Assembly (NCBI RefSeq): GCF_023156235.1
Contig: NZ_JAKZAI010000022.1
Coordinates: 1-37,882, forward strand
Source: Marinobacter goseongensis
Lineage (GTDB): Bacteria; Pseudomonadota; Gammaproteobacteria; Pseudomonadales; Oleiphilaceae
Length of the DNA stretch: 37,882 nt
Reading direction: 5' to 3'
Position numbers and translations under genes: made by a program. Shown here one piece after another: positions 16,774 to 25,353 of the stretch; positions within the stretch are counted from its first letter, which is position 1, and each line of letters begins with the position of its first letter. The notes below the pieces were generated by a model. It was given only the letters and a program-made list of their open reading frames with translations. It was not told the origin of the DNA and made no database searches.

Positions 16774-18123
16774 TCACAACCGCATCAGGTCGTTGTAAAG
16801 AGCAAACACCATTAATGTGAGAATCAATGCCATACCAATTCGTAATCCAAGCGCCTGAACCTGCTCGGAAAGCGGCTTCCGGCGAATCGCCTCGATGGTG
16901 TAATAAACGATGTGTCCACCGTCCAATACCGGAACCGGCAGCAGGTTCAGCACACCCAGACTCACACTCAGGTAAGCCAGAAAGCGGATAAAGTCTTCAA
17001 ACCCGGAGCTGACACTCGCCTCGGCCACCCTCGCAATGGTGATCGGGCCACTGAGATTGGTCGGGGACAACAGCCCGGTCACCATTTTCTTGATCGCCAC
17101 CAGCGTCAGGCGGGTATCTGCCCAGGTCTCACTCACGGCGTTGGGTATCGCGGCCAGCGGGCCGTATTGAACGTCCCGGAGCACTTCGTCCGGCCAGGAC
17201 ACCTGGGCCACGCCGGCACCCACGAAACCGATGTTCTGGCCGGCGTCCGAGGTTCGGGATTCCGGTGTGACCGACACGTTGATGATTTCACCACCCCGCT
17301 CCAGCGAGATGTCCAGCGTCTGCTCCGGCGAGTTACGGATCACCTCCACCAGCTCGAACCAGTTCGCCACGGGCTCGCCGCCAACGGCAATTATCCGATC
17401 GTCCGGCTGCAGGCCTGCAGCTTCCGCGCGGCCACCACCGGCGATCTCACCGAGCACGGCCGGAATATCCGGGCGCCAGGGCTGCACACCGAACTCACCC
17501 AGCGGATCGGGATTATCGTCCCGCAGGCGCCATCCATCCAGGGTCGTGCTCAATTTGTCCCGCCGACCCTCGTCACTGACAGCGACCACCACGTTACTGT
17601 GTTCGCCCGCCCTTTCCAACAGCCGCATATTGATATCACGCCACGACGTGACCCGATGCCCATCCACTTCATGGATTTCCATGCCCTCGGCCAGACCCAT
17701 GCGCTCGGCAATGCTGTCCGGCGTCACATCGCCGACGATGGGCGCAACCGTGGTGAAACCCACCACGCTCAGCAACCAGTACGCGAAAATGGCAAACAGG
17801 AAGTTGGCAACAGGGCCGGCGGCGGCGATCGCAATCCGGCGGGAAGGCGGTTTGGAGTTGAAGGCCTGATCCCTGAGCTCGTCAGGCACCGGCCCCTCAC
17901 GCTCATCCAGCATTTTGACATAGCCACCCAACGGAATGGCGGCGATCGCAAACTCAGTGCCGTGGCGGTCATACCAGGAAAACAGAGGCTTACCGAAGCC
18001 CACGGAAAAACGCAGCACCTTTACACCGCAACGACGGGCCACCCAGAAATGACCGTACTCGTGGAGGGTCACCAGGATACCCAGGGTCAGAGCCAGCGCC
18101 AATATGGTTTGTACTATGTGCAT
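16774..18123 (-). CDS. rseP: Site-2 intramembrane metalloprotease RseP
   Basis: Inner-membrane zinc protease of 449 residues (E. coli 450) that cuts RseA in the sigma-E envelope stress response and clears signal peptides. The HExxH motif is H21-E22-Y23-G24-H25 in the first membrane helix, and the third ligand is in VPVLDGGHIVYY near the C-terminus. Two PDZ domains lie between (about 110-300; LAEGMEIHEVDGHRV and LQPDDRIIAVGGEPV). It lies directly upstream of bamA. Confidence 0.97.
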   Translation of the reverse strand: MHIVQTILALALTLGILVTLHEYGHFWVARRCGVKVLRFSVGFGKPLFSWYDRHGTEFAIAAIPLGGYVKMLDEREGPVPDELRDQAFNSKPPSRRIAIAAAGPVANFLFAIFAYWLLSVVGFTTVAPIVGDVTPDSIAERMGLAEGMEIHEVDGHRVTSWRDINMRLLERAGEHSNVVVAVSDEGRRDKLSTTLDGWRLRDDNPDPLGEFGVQPWRPDIPAVLGEIAGGGRAEAAGLQPDDRIIAVGGEPVANWFELVEVIRNSPEQTLDISLERGGEIINVSVTPESRTSDAGQNIGFVGAGVAQVSWPDEVLRDVQYGPLAAIPNAVSETWADTRLTLVAIKKMVTGLLSPTNLSGPITIARVAEASVSSGFEDFIRFLAYLSVSLGVLNLLPVPVLDGGHIVYYTIEAIRRKPLSEQVQALGLRIGMALILTLMVFALYNDLMRL

Positions 18124-18184
18124 AGTGCTCTCGGTGTTATTTTCAGGTCAGGCCATCTACCAAACGAATGGCGCCGGGGATACA

Positions 18185-19363
18185 TCAGACAGCCAGCCGC
18201 TCTATCTGTTCCCGCGCAAACCGGCGAGCCTCGGCGTCCTTGGCAAAGATGATCTCAAAGCTGCTGCCAGCTACCACCTCGGTCGCGGCCAGTGTGCGCT
18301 CTATGATAACGGGGATATCGGTGAAACCAAGGTCGCCCGCGAGAAAAGCCGCCACCGCCTCTTCGTTGGCGGCATTCAGCACCGCGGGCGCCGTTCCACC
18401 AGCGTGGAAAGCTTCCGCTGCAAGCCGCAGACACGGAAAACGGTGAAGGTCCGGCCGCTCGAAATGGAAGCGGCCAATGGCAAACAGATCCAGCGGAGCC
18501 ACACCGGCATCAATCCGCTCCGGCCAGGCCAGGCCATTGGCGATGGGGGTTCGCATGTCAGGGCTGCCCAGCTGCGCCAGCACAGAACCGTCAGCGTACT
18601 CCACCATGGAGTGGATGATGCTTTCAGGGTGAACGTGCACCTCGATCCGCGACGGATCAGTATTGAACAGCCAGCACGCCTCAATCAGCTCCAGCCCCTT
18701 GTTCATCAGCGTGGCGGAATCCACCGAAATTTTCTGGCCCATGGCCCAGTTCGGATGCGCACACGCCTGGGCTGGAGAGACCGTTTTGAGGTCCTCATTG
18801 GAGTGGCTGCGAAAAGGCCCACCGGAGGCCGTCAGCAGAATTCGGGTAATGCCCGCGCCCCGTGGATCACGCACACGGTCTGCCGGCATGCACTGGAAAA
18901 TGGCATTGTGCTCACTGTCGATGGGCAGCAGTTCGGCACCGGACGCGGTCACGGCGTCCATAAACAGTTGGCCGGACATCACCAATGCTTCCTTATTGGC
19001 CAGCAGAACCCGCTTGCCGGCGCGCACAGCAGCCAGTGTCGGCGGCAATCCGGCTGCGCCGACAATCGCGGCCATCACCGTATCGACGCTTTCTGCCGCC
19101 GCCACCTCACACAACCCCACCTCGCCCTGAAGCACGGTGATTTCCGGTAGATCTGACAAACGCTGAGCAAGAGTCTCGGCGGCGTCCGCATCGGCCATCA
19201 CCGCACGCTGTGGACGGAATTCCCGACACAACTCAGCCATTTCCTCTACCCGGATATTGGCTGCCAGTCCATACACGCGGAAACGGTCCGGATGCCGGCG
19301 GATCACGTCCAGGGTGTTGAGACCAATCGACCCGGTCGCCCCGAGGATGGTGACATGGCGCAT
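18185..19363 (-). CDS. dxr: 1-deoxy-D-xylulose-5-phosphate reductoisomerase
   Basis: MEP-pathway enzyme of 392 residues that makes 2-C-methylerythritol 4-phosphate with [24 protein letters not shown] is the NADPH-binding start. The active site includes [22 protein letters not shown] and [21 protein letters not shown] at 19363 is chosen, with GGTGAG about 8 bases upstream; an in-frame GTG five codons earlier overlaps cdsA. It supplies isopentenyl precursors used by UppS three genes away. Confidence 0.97.
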   Translation of the reverse strand: MRHVTILGATGSIGLNTLDVIRRHPDRFRVYGLAANIRVEEMAELCREFRPQRAVMADADAAETLAQRLSDLPEITVLQGEVGLCEVAAAESVDTVMAAIVGAAGLPPTLAAVRAGKRVLLANKEALVMSGQLFMDAVTASGAELLPIDSEHNAIFQCMPADRVRDPRGAGITRILLTASGGPFRSHSNEDLKTVSPAQACAHPNWAMGQKISVDSATLMNKGLELIEACWLFNTDPSRIEVHVHPESIIHSMVEYADGSVLAQLGSPDMRTPIANGLAWPERIDAGVAPLDLFAIGRFHFERPDLHRFPCLRLAAEAFHAGGTAPAVLNAANEEAVAAFLAGDLGFTDIPVIIERTLAATEVVAGSSFEIIFAKDAEARRFAREQIERLAV

Positions 19364-19371
19364 GACGATGC

Positions 19372-20211
19372 TCACCACTGCCCCGTCGTCAGCCAGCCCA
19401 GCTGGGTGATAATCAGCGCGAACACCGGGATGGCAGCGGTCAGGCTGTCAATGCGGTCCATGATACCGCCATGTCCGGGCAGCAACTGGCTGCTGTCCTT
19501 AATGCCACGGAAGCGCTTGAGCATGCTTTCAAGGAGGTCGCCGAGTACCGACACGAAGCCGGTAACCAGGCTGGCAATTACCAGCAACAGAGTCTGTTCA
19601 AGGGGCGCAGAGGCCGCCTGACTGACCACCACCGCGAACACGGCCACGGCGGCGAGACCGCCCCAGACTCCGGCCCAGGACTTGCCCGGACTGACCCGAG
19701 GCGCCAGCTTGGCTTTGCCGAACGCCCTGCCGGCAAAGTAAGCGCCGATATCCGCCACCCACACGACACAGAACACGTAAAGAATCACCAGAAGATTGTT
19801 GGCAACGTCACCGAACTGCAGCGAACCTGTGCGCAAATGGTTGAGACCCACCCAGGCTGGCACCAACACCAGTAAGCCCATCAAAGCTCTCACCGGCACG
19901 CCGCCCCAGCGATCCGAACCGGCCGGGTAGCGCCTGACCATCAGGAAGCAGACCAGCCACCAACCGAGGGCTAGCCACAGCACCGCCACCGCTGGCACAT
20001 TCAACAGGCCGAACATGACGGCAGCAACAACCGCCGCATAACCCACGCGACTGCCCTGCAACGTCAGTCCGGACATGTTCGCCCACTCCCAGGCACCAAT
20101 GGTGATGATGGCGCCGGTAAACAGCGCAAAGCCGAGCGGGGGCAGGAAAAAGATGCCGCCGATGGCAATAGGGGCAAGAATAAGCGCGGTAATAATTCTG
20201 GTTTTTAGCAC
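19372..20211 (-). CDS. cdsA: Phosphatidate cytidylyltransferase
   Basis: Integral membrane enzyme forming CDP-diacylglycerol for phospholipid synthesis. About 279 residues from the GTG at 20211 ([18 protein letters not shown]), a family-like N-terminus. No strong ribosome site is seen, and the frame continues upstream into uppS, so the start is uncertain. Several membrane helices are evident. The C-terminal signature [12 protein letters not shown] ... [17 protein letters not shown] ... [13 protein letters not shown] is diagnostic. Confidence 0.94.
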   Translation of the reverse strand: MLKTRIITALILAPIAIGGIFFLPPLGFALFTGAIITIGAWEWANMSGLTLQGSRVGYAAVVAAVMFGLLNVPAVAVLWLALGWWLVCFLMVRRYPAGSDRWGGVPVRALMGLLVLVPAWVGLNHLRTGSLQFGDVANNLLVILYVFCVVWVADIGAYFAGRAFGKAKLAPRVSPGKSWAGVWGGLAAVAVFAVVVSQAASAPLEQTLLLVIASLVTGFVSVLGDLLESMLKRFRGIKDSSQLLPGHGGIMDRIDSLTAAIPVFALIITQLGWLTTGQW

Positions 20212-20233
20212 AATAGAGTTCGCTGTCTTGTCG

Positions 20234-21004
20234 TTATTGTTCCGGCTGGCGAGCGGCGATCTGGTCGTCCGTCTGCCCGAACCGCCGTTGGCGACAGGCA
20301 TAGGCCCGCAGCGCCCCCCGCATTTCATCTTCCAGAAAATCGGGCCAGTATACCGGCGAGAAATAGAGTTCGGTGTACGCCAGGTGCCAGAGCATGAAGT
20401 TGCTGATCCGCTGTTCTCCAGCGGTACGGATCATAAGGTCCGGCATCGGCAGATCGCCAATGGACAGGTGCTGCTGAATCAGGCTGTCAGTGATATCCGA
20501 CGGCTCGATCTGCCCGGCCTGTACCATGTCAGCAACCTTACGGGTGGCTTGGGTGATGTCCCAATGCCCCCCGTAATTGGCAGCAATAACCAGGGTCATC
20601 AGCGTATTGTGGCGGGTCAGCTCTTCGGCCTTTTCCATGTGTTCCCGGAGTGTCGGGCTGAAAGCTGAGCGGTCACCGATGATGCGCAGGCGGATGTTGT
20701 TGCGATGCAGCTTCTTGACTTCCCGCTCGAGCGCGAAAAGAAACAGGCGCATCAAAGCAGAAACTTCGTCTTGCGGCCGCCGCCAGTTCTCGCTCGAGAA
20801 CGCGAACAGGGTCAGCACCTCCACACCCTCGCGCGCGCAGGTTTCCACGACTGCCTTGACCGCATTCACGCCGGCCTTGTGACCAGCGACCCCCTTCAGC
20901 CGCCGAGCCTTCGCCCAGCGGTTGTTACCATCCATGATAATGGCCACATGCCGGGGCCGGCTATCGGCCGACACCGGAATTTCTGCGGATACAGTTTCCG
21001 TCAT
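20234..21004 (-). CDS. uppS: Undecaprenyl diphosphate synthase
   Basis: cis-Prenyltransferase of 256 residues making the C55 carrier lipid for peptidoglycan and O-antigen. HVAIIMDGNNRWAKARR carries the catalytic Asp and RLKGVAGHKAGV follows. FAFSSENWRRPQDEV and the C-terminal DLMIRTAGEQRISNFMLWHLAYTELYFSP are conserved. The N-terminus (about 18 residues) is slightly longer than in E. coli. Neighbours frr and cdsA are standard. Confidence 0.97.
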   Translation of the reverse strand: MTETVSAEIPVSADSRPRHVAIIMDGNNRWAKARRLKGVAGHKAGVNAVKAVVETCAREGVEVLTLFAFSSENWRRPQDEVSALMRLFLFALEREVKKLHRNNIRLRIIGDRSAFSPTLREHMEKAEELTRHNTLMTLVIAANYGGHWDITQATRKVADMVQAGQIEPSDITDSLIQQHLSIGDLPMPDLMIRTAGEQRISNFMLWHLAYTELYFSPVYWPDFLEDEMRGALRAYACRQRRFGQTDDQIAARQPEQ

Positions 21005-21070
21005 GAAGTCCCCTGCTCAACCAGCAACGCAGTGCCGGCTGATCGTTTCATTCGAAGCAGACCCGGCCGA

Positions 21071-21628
21071 TCAAACGGCCATCAGGTCCTCTTCTTTCGC
21101 TTTGAGCATCTTTTCGACTTCGGCGATGTAGCGATCCGTCAGTTTCTGGATGTCGTCTTCGCCTTTGCGCTCTTCGTCTTCATTGATGTCCTTTTCCTTC
21201 AGCAGGTCCTTCAGCATGGTGTTTGCATCGCGACGCGCGTTACGGATAGAGACCCGACCATGTTCGGCGTCGGCTTTTGCCTGCTTGACCATTTCCTTAC
21301 GGGTTTCTTCGGTCAGCATCGGCATAGGCACACGGATAACGTCGCCGTTGTTCGCCGGATTCAAGCCCAGGTCCGAGGTCATGATGGCCTTCTCGATCAC
21401 CTGCAGCAGGTTCTTTTCCCAGGGGGCAACGGTCAGCGTGCGATTGTCTTCCACGTTCACGCTGGCTACCTGCTTGAGCGGTGTTTCCTGGCCATAGTAA
21501 TTCACCAGAACGCTGTCGAGAATGGCCGGATGGGCGCGGCCGGTGCGGATCTTGTTAAATGCCGAGTGCAGAGCCTCAAGGCTCTTCTTCATCTTGTTAT
21601 CAGCATCAGATTTGATGTCGTCAATCAC
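21071..21628 (-). CDS. frr: Ribosome recycling factor
   Basis: Protein of 185 residues that splits post-termination ribosomes with EF-G. The two-domain RRF is complete: [25 protein letters not shown] at the start and [24 protein letters not shown] at the end. The start codon is GTG at 21628, preceded by GAGGAT. It lies 71 bp after pyrH. Confidence 0.97.
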   Translation of the reverse strand: MIDDIKSDADNKMKKSLEALHSAFNKIRTGRAHPAILDSVLVNYYGQETPLKQVASVNVEDNRTLTVAPWEKNLLQVIEKAIMTSDLGLNPANNGDVIRVPMPMLTEETRKEMVKQAKADAEHGRVSIRNARRDANTMLKDLLKEKDINEDEERKGEDDIQKLTDRYIAEVEKMLKAKEEDLMAV

Positions 21629-21699
21629 TGGAGCATCCTCAATTCGTGTTACAGGTCAGTCCGTTTTCCGGCTCGCTTCTGTGCGGGCCGTCAACCACG

Positions 21700-22428
21700 T
21701 TATTCGATCAGTGTACCTTCTTTTTCGCCGGTCACGATGCGGGTCAGCGCGCCTGCGCGATTCATGTCGAACACCCGCAGCGGCATGCCGTGATCACGGG
21801 CCAGACAGATGGCGGTCAGGTCCATCACACCGAGCTTCTTGTCCAGCACCTGATCGTAAGTCAGGTTATCGTATTTCTCTGCGGTCGAATCGAGATGGGG
21901 GTCCGCAGAATAGACGCCGTCCACCTTCGTGGCTTTCAGTACCGCATCGGCCTCAATTTCAATGCCACGCAAACACGCCGCCGAATCTGTGGTGAAGAAG
22001 GGGTTGCCGGTACCGGCACAGAAAATCACCACGTCGCCGTCTTTCAGATCGCGCACTGCGCGGCGGCGATCATAATGCTCAACGATGCCGCTCATGGGAA
22101 TGGCCGACATGACACGCGTGCGTATGTTGGAGCGCTCGAGCGCATCCCGCATGGCCAGACCGTTCATAACCGTCGCCAACATGCCCATGTGGTCGCCGGT
22201 TACCCGATCCATGCCGGCGGCGTTCAGAGCCGCGCCGCGGAACAGGTTGCCACCGCCGATCACCAGGCCCACCTGAACGCCAATGCCGATCAGAGCACCG
22301 ATTTCCAGCGCCATGCGATCAAGAACTTTGGGATCAATGCCGAAATCGTGCTCGCCCATCAGGGCCTCGCCACTGAGCTTGAGCAGAACACGCTTGTATC
22401 TGGGCTGGGTTTTGGATGAAGTCGGCAT
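21700..22428 (-). CDS. pyrH: UMP kinase
   Basis: Hexameric bacterial UMP kinase of 242 residues of the amino acid kinase fold. [13 protein letters not shown] binds phosphate; [29 protein letters not shown] and [16 protein letters not shown] are diagnostic. It provides UDP for pyrimidine synthesis. It is separated from tsf by about 190 bp containing a nested hairpin, so expression may be adjusted there. Confidence 0.97.
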   Translation of the reverse strand: MPTSSKTQPRYKRVLLKLSGEALMGEHDFGIDPKVLDRMALEIGALIGIGVQVGLVIGGGNLFRGAALNAAGMDRVTGDHMGMLATVMNGLAMRDALERSNIRTRVMSAIPMSGIVEHYDRRRAVRDLKDGDVVIFCAGTGNPFFTTDSAACLRGIEIEADAVLKATKVDGVYSADPHLDSTAEKYDNLTYDQVLDKKLGVMDLTAICLARDHGMPLRVFDMNRAGALTRIVTGEKEGTLIE

Positions 22429-22479
22429 GGTGATCCCCTTTTCGTCTGTTGGCTGCTATCTGGCGCGACAAGCTTCGCA

Positions 22480-22537
22480 GGCTTGTATATGACATACCCC
22501 TCTCTGACTCTGAAAAGGGGTATCTCAGATACAAGCC
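22480..22537. other. Nested hairpin between tsf and pyrH
   Basis: GGCTTGTAT (22480-22488) pairs with ATACAAGCC (22529-22537), and inside it ATACCCCT (22494-22501) pairs with AGGGGTAT (22516-22523). Symmetric 5-base internal loops separate the stems, and the apical loop has 14 bases. No T-run follows on the minus strand, so it is not a classical terminator. It may be an RNA processing or attenuation element in the tsf-pyrH transcript, or an interspersed repeat. Function unknown. Confidence 0.6.
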
Positions 22538-22620
22538 CGCCACGAGAGCCGGGTTTCCCCAACTAACGTGGCAGACTCAGGTGGCGCTGCAAACCGGGTC
22601 TACAGCGCCTTTCAGAAAGA

Positions 22621-23490
22621 TCAGGCCTTGCCGGTGCCGGCTGCTGCTGCAACCTCGGCGGCGAAGTCCACTTCTTCCCGTTCAATGCCTTCACCCACTT
22701 CCAGGCGAACGAAGCCGACCAGTTCGCCACCGGCGGACTTGATCAGTTCACCCACAGTCTGGTCCGGATTTTTTACGAAAGGCTGCTCAACAAGGCTGTT
22801 TTCCTTGAGGAACTTCTTGATACGGCCGCCCATCATCTTCTCGACGATTTCGGCAGGTTTGCCTTCCATATCCGGCTGGGCCTTGATGACCTCTTTCTCT
22901 TTCTCGAGCTCTTCAGCAGGCATCTCTTCCGGCTTGCCAACGCGCGGGTTGACCGCGGCAGCGTGCATGGCGACGTCACGGGCTACTTCAGAGTCGCCGG
23001 CGGTCAGGGCCACAACACAGGCAATCTTATTGGTGCTGTGAACATAGCCACCTACAACCGGGCCTTCCACTTTCACCAGACGACGAACAGTGATGTTTTC
23101 GCCGATCTTCTGAACCAGCGCTTCACGCTTGCCTTCCAGATCGCCTTCCATCAGCTTGGCAACATCGGTTTCGCCTTTTTCGAACGCCACGTTCAGCACG
23201 TCGTTCGAAAAGTTCAGGAAGTTGTCGTCACGGGCAACAAAGTCCGTCTCGGAGTTCACTTCCAGGATGTAAGCAACGGTGTTGTCGTCGGAAATCTTGA
23301 CCAGAGACACGCCTTCAGCGGCGGTACGGCCGGCTTTCTTGGCGGCTTTGAGGCCAGAAGACTTGCGCAGCTCTTCAATGGCAGCGTCAACACTGCCTTC
23401 AGCTTCAACCAGTGCTTTTTTGCACTCCATCATGCCAAGGCCGGTGCGCTCACGCAGCTCTTTGACCATTGCAGCGGTAATTGCAGCCAT
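22621..23490 (-). CDS. tsf: Elongation factor Ts
   Basis: Nucleotide exchange factor for EF-Tu, 289 residues. ATG at 23490 ([17 protein letters not shown]) is the family start. [17 protein letters not shown] is the N-terminal signature, and [15 protein letters not shown] contacts EF-Tu (the TDFV motif). The C-terminal module [16 protein letters not shown] is present. It follows rpsB by 88 bp and is normally co-transcribed with it. Confidence 0.98.
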   Translation of the reverse strand: MAAITAAMVKELRERTGLGMMECKKALVEAEGSVDAAIEELRKSSGLKAAKKAGRTAAEGVSLVKISDDNTVAYILEVNSETDFVARDDNFLNFSNDVLNVAFEKGETDVAKLMEGDLEGKREALVQKIGENITVRRLVKVEGPVVGGYVHSTNKIACVVALTAGDSEVARDVAMHAAAVNPRVGKPEEMPAEELEKEKEVIKAQPDMEGKPAEIVEKMMGGRIKKFLKENSLVEQPFVKNPDQTVGELIKSAGGELVGFVRLEVGEGIEREEVDFAAEVAAAAGTGKA

Positions 23491-23522
23491 GTTCAATCCT
23501 CTTGTTCCGAATTCGGTGGGAA

Positions 23523-23552
23523 GACAGGCTTGGTCACAAAACCGGGCCTGTC
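23523..23552 (-). other. Hairpin in the rpsB-tsf intergenic region
   Basis: GACAGGC (23523-23529) and GCCTGTC (23546-23552) form a 7-bp stem around a 16-base loop, between the rpsB stop and the tsf start. It lacks a T-run, so it may act as an attenuator or processing site between the two genes. Tentative. Confidence 0.4.
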
Positions 23553-23578
23553 CAACATCTCACATCTGAAGGGAAAGC

Positions 23579-24331
23579 TTACTCAGCAGCGGGAGCAGCG
23601 CCTTCAGTGTCTTCACTGACTTCAACAAACTCGTCAGCGCCGGCACCGCCAGCCTGGGCTGCGTCGATGCAGGTGTCAGCAACAGCCTTCACGTAGATCT
23701 GGATAGCGCGAATGGCGTCATCGTTGCCCGGGATAACGTAGTCAACACCGTCGGGATCGCTGTTGGTATCAACAACACCGATAACAGGGATGCCCAGCTT
23801 GTTGGCTTCCTTGATGGCAATGCGCTCGTGGTCCACGTCGATTACGAACAGTGCGTCCGGCAGGCCACCCATGTCCTTGATACCACCGATTGAACGCTCA
23901 AGCTTGTCCATCTCACGGGTGCGCTCGAGGGCTTCTTTCTTGGTCAGCTTGTCAAAGGTGCCGTCCTGACTCTGGGCTTCCAGGTCACGGTAGCGACGGA
24001 TCGACTGACGGATGGTTTTGTAGTTGGTCAGCATGCCACCCAACCAGCGGTGGTTTACAAACGGCTGACCGGAGCGCTCGGCTTCTTCCTTGATGATTTT
24101 CGCCGCGGCGCGCTTGGTGCCCACGAACAGTACCTTGTTCTTGCTCTCTGCCAGTTGCTGAACGAACTTGAGCGCGTCGTTCATGGCAGGAACGGTCTGT
24201 TCCAGGTTGATGATGTGAATCTTGTTACGGGCGCCGAAGATGAACTTCGACATTTTCGGGTTCCAGTAACGGGTCTGGTGACCGAAGTGAGCACCTGCCT
24301 TGAGCAGGTCACGCATATTTACCTGAGCCAT
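23579..24331 (-). CDS. rpsB: 30S ribosomal protein S2
   Basis: Ribosomal protein of 250 residues. [22 protein letters not shown] is diagnostic, with [19 protein letters not shown] and [20 protein letters not shown] following. The C-terminus is an acidic, Ala-rich tail. First gene of the large leftward cluster; its 5' region is long and may carry S2 autoregulation. Confidence 0.98.
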   Translation of the reverse strand: MAQVNMRDLLKAGAHFGHQTRYWNPKMSKFIFGARNKIHIINLEQTVPAMNDALKFVQQLAESKNKVLFVGTKRAAAKIIKEEAERSGQPFVNHRWLGGMLTNYKTIRQSIRRYRDLEAQSQDGTFDKLTKKEALERTREMDKLERSIGGIKDMGGLPDALFVIDVDHERIAIKEANKLGIPVIGVVDTNSDPDGVDYVIPGNDDAIRAIQIYVKAVADTCIDAAQAGGAGADEFVEVSEDTEGAAPAAE

Positions 24332-24479
24332 GATATTTACCTTTTAGCTTCGGGTTAGTCCTCCACGCATCCGATTGACCCAACCAATCTCCTTATAAGC
24401 AGGAGCTGGCACCCTGGGACAACGTGTCGACACGTGTGTGAATTTGCAGGATTCGTTTCCAGCGGGCGCGTTTATACCA
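24332..24479 (-). promoter_or_regulatory. rpsB promoter and long, structured leader
   Basis: An extended -10 element (TG-G-TATAAA, 24479-24471 on the minus strand) would start transcription near 24464, giving a leader of about 130 bases. The leader includes a perfect 14-bp palindrome ACGTGTCGACACGT (24422-24435) and two small hairpins (CTCCT/AGGAG, GATTG/CAATC). S2-binding leaders are known upstream of rpsB in gammaproteobacteria; whether this matches that motif was not tested. Confidence 0.5.
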
Positions 24480-24582
24480 TAAAACGCCAAGGCCACGCCA
24501 TTATTTTTGCCTGCACGCTTCCTTGTACCCGGCCCTCGTCCCCCTTAAAATGCCGGTTTGATGTACACCAATGGGAAGCCCA

Positions 24583-25353
24583 ATGCAGGTATCGATCAAA
24601 ACTCCGGAAGAAATCGAAAAAATGCGCGTCGCCGGCCGGTTGGCCGCCGAGGTTCTCGAGATGATCGGGGAGCATGTGAAGCCCGGCGTCAGCACCGAGG
24701 AGCTCGACCGCATTTGCCACGACCACATCGTGAACGTGCAGAAAGCGATTCCGGCCCCCCTGAACTACAAGGGTTTTCCGAAATCCGTGTGCACGTCGGT
24801 CAACCACGTGATCTGCCACGGCATTCCCTCAGAAAAGAAAGTATTGAAGGACGGCGACATCCTCAACATTGACGTCACTGTCATCAAGGATGAATATCAC
24901 GGCGATACCAGCAAGATGTTCGTTGTGGGGAAACCGAAGCCGGGTACAGAGCGGCTCATCGACATCACCCAGGAGTGCCTCTATAAAGGCATCGAACTGG
25001 TCAAGCCCGGCACCCGGCTGGGGGATATCGGCCACGTCATCCAGCAACACGCAGAGAAGCATCGCTATTCAGTGGTTCGCGACTACTGTGGCCACGGTAT
25101 CGGCAAGGTGTTCCACGAAGAGCCGCAAGTGATGCATTACGGCAAACCGGGCACCGGCATGGAGCTGCAGGAAGGCATGACGTTCACCATTGAGCCGATG
25201 ATCAATCAGGGCAAGTACCACACCAAGCTGCTTCCGGACGGCTGGACCGTAGTCACCAAGGATCACAAGCTTTCCGCCCAGTGGGAACACACCATTCTGG
25301 TGACCGCTGACGGGTACGAGGTGCTCACGAAGCGCACGGAAGAGTCTCTCTAG
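24583..25353 (+). CDS. map: Methionine aminopeptidase, type I
   Basis: Removes N-terminal Met from nascent proteins; 256 residues from the ATG at 24583 (MQVSIKTPEEIEKMR), which has GGGAAG just upstream. An ATG four codons earlier is open but less well placed. Metal ligands D97 (LNIDVTV) and D108 (YHGDTSKMF) match the E. coli numbers; the His is in DYCGHGIGK, the Glu residues in FTIEPMI and QWEHTILV. It diverges from rpsB, the usual arrangement, and is followed immediately by glnD. Confidence 0.97.
   Translation: MQVSIKTPEEIEKMRVAGRLAAEVLEMIGEHVKPGVSTEELDRICHDHIVNVQKAIPAPLNYKGFPKSVCTSVNHVICHGIPSEKKVLKDGDILNIDVTVIKDEYHGDTSKMFVVGKPKPGTERLIDITQECLYKGIELVKPGTRLGDIGHVIQQHAEKHRYSVVRDYCGHGIGKVFHEEPQVMHYGKPGTGMELQEGMTFTIEPMINQGKYHTKLLPDGWTVVTKDHKLSAQWEHTILVTADGYEVLTKRTEESL

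Noticed and set aside
16912..18252. 446-codon plus-strand open frame opposite rseP
   Set aside because: Composition (His, Gln, Arg rich) and lack of any motif show it is antisense to rseP in a GC-rich genome.
20705..21793. 362-codon plus-strand open frame across uppS, frr and pyrH
   Set aside because: Runs antisense through three conserved genes and their gaps, so it cannot be a gene of its own.
22583..22609. GGCGCTG/CAGCGCC hairpin after tsf as a terminator
   Set aside because: Only 7 bp of stem and no following T-run on the minus strand; pyrH downstream is expected to be co-transcribed.
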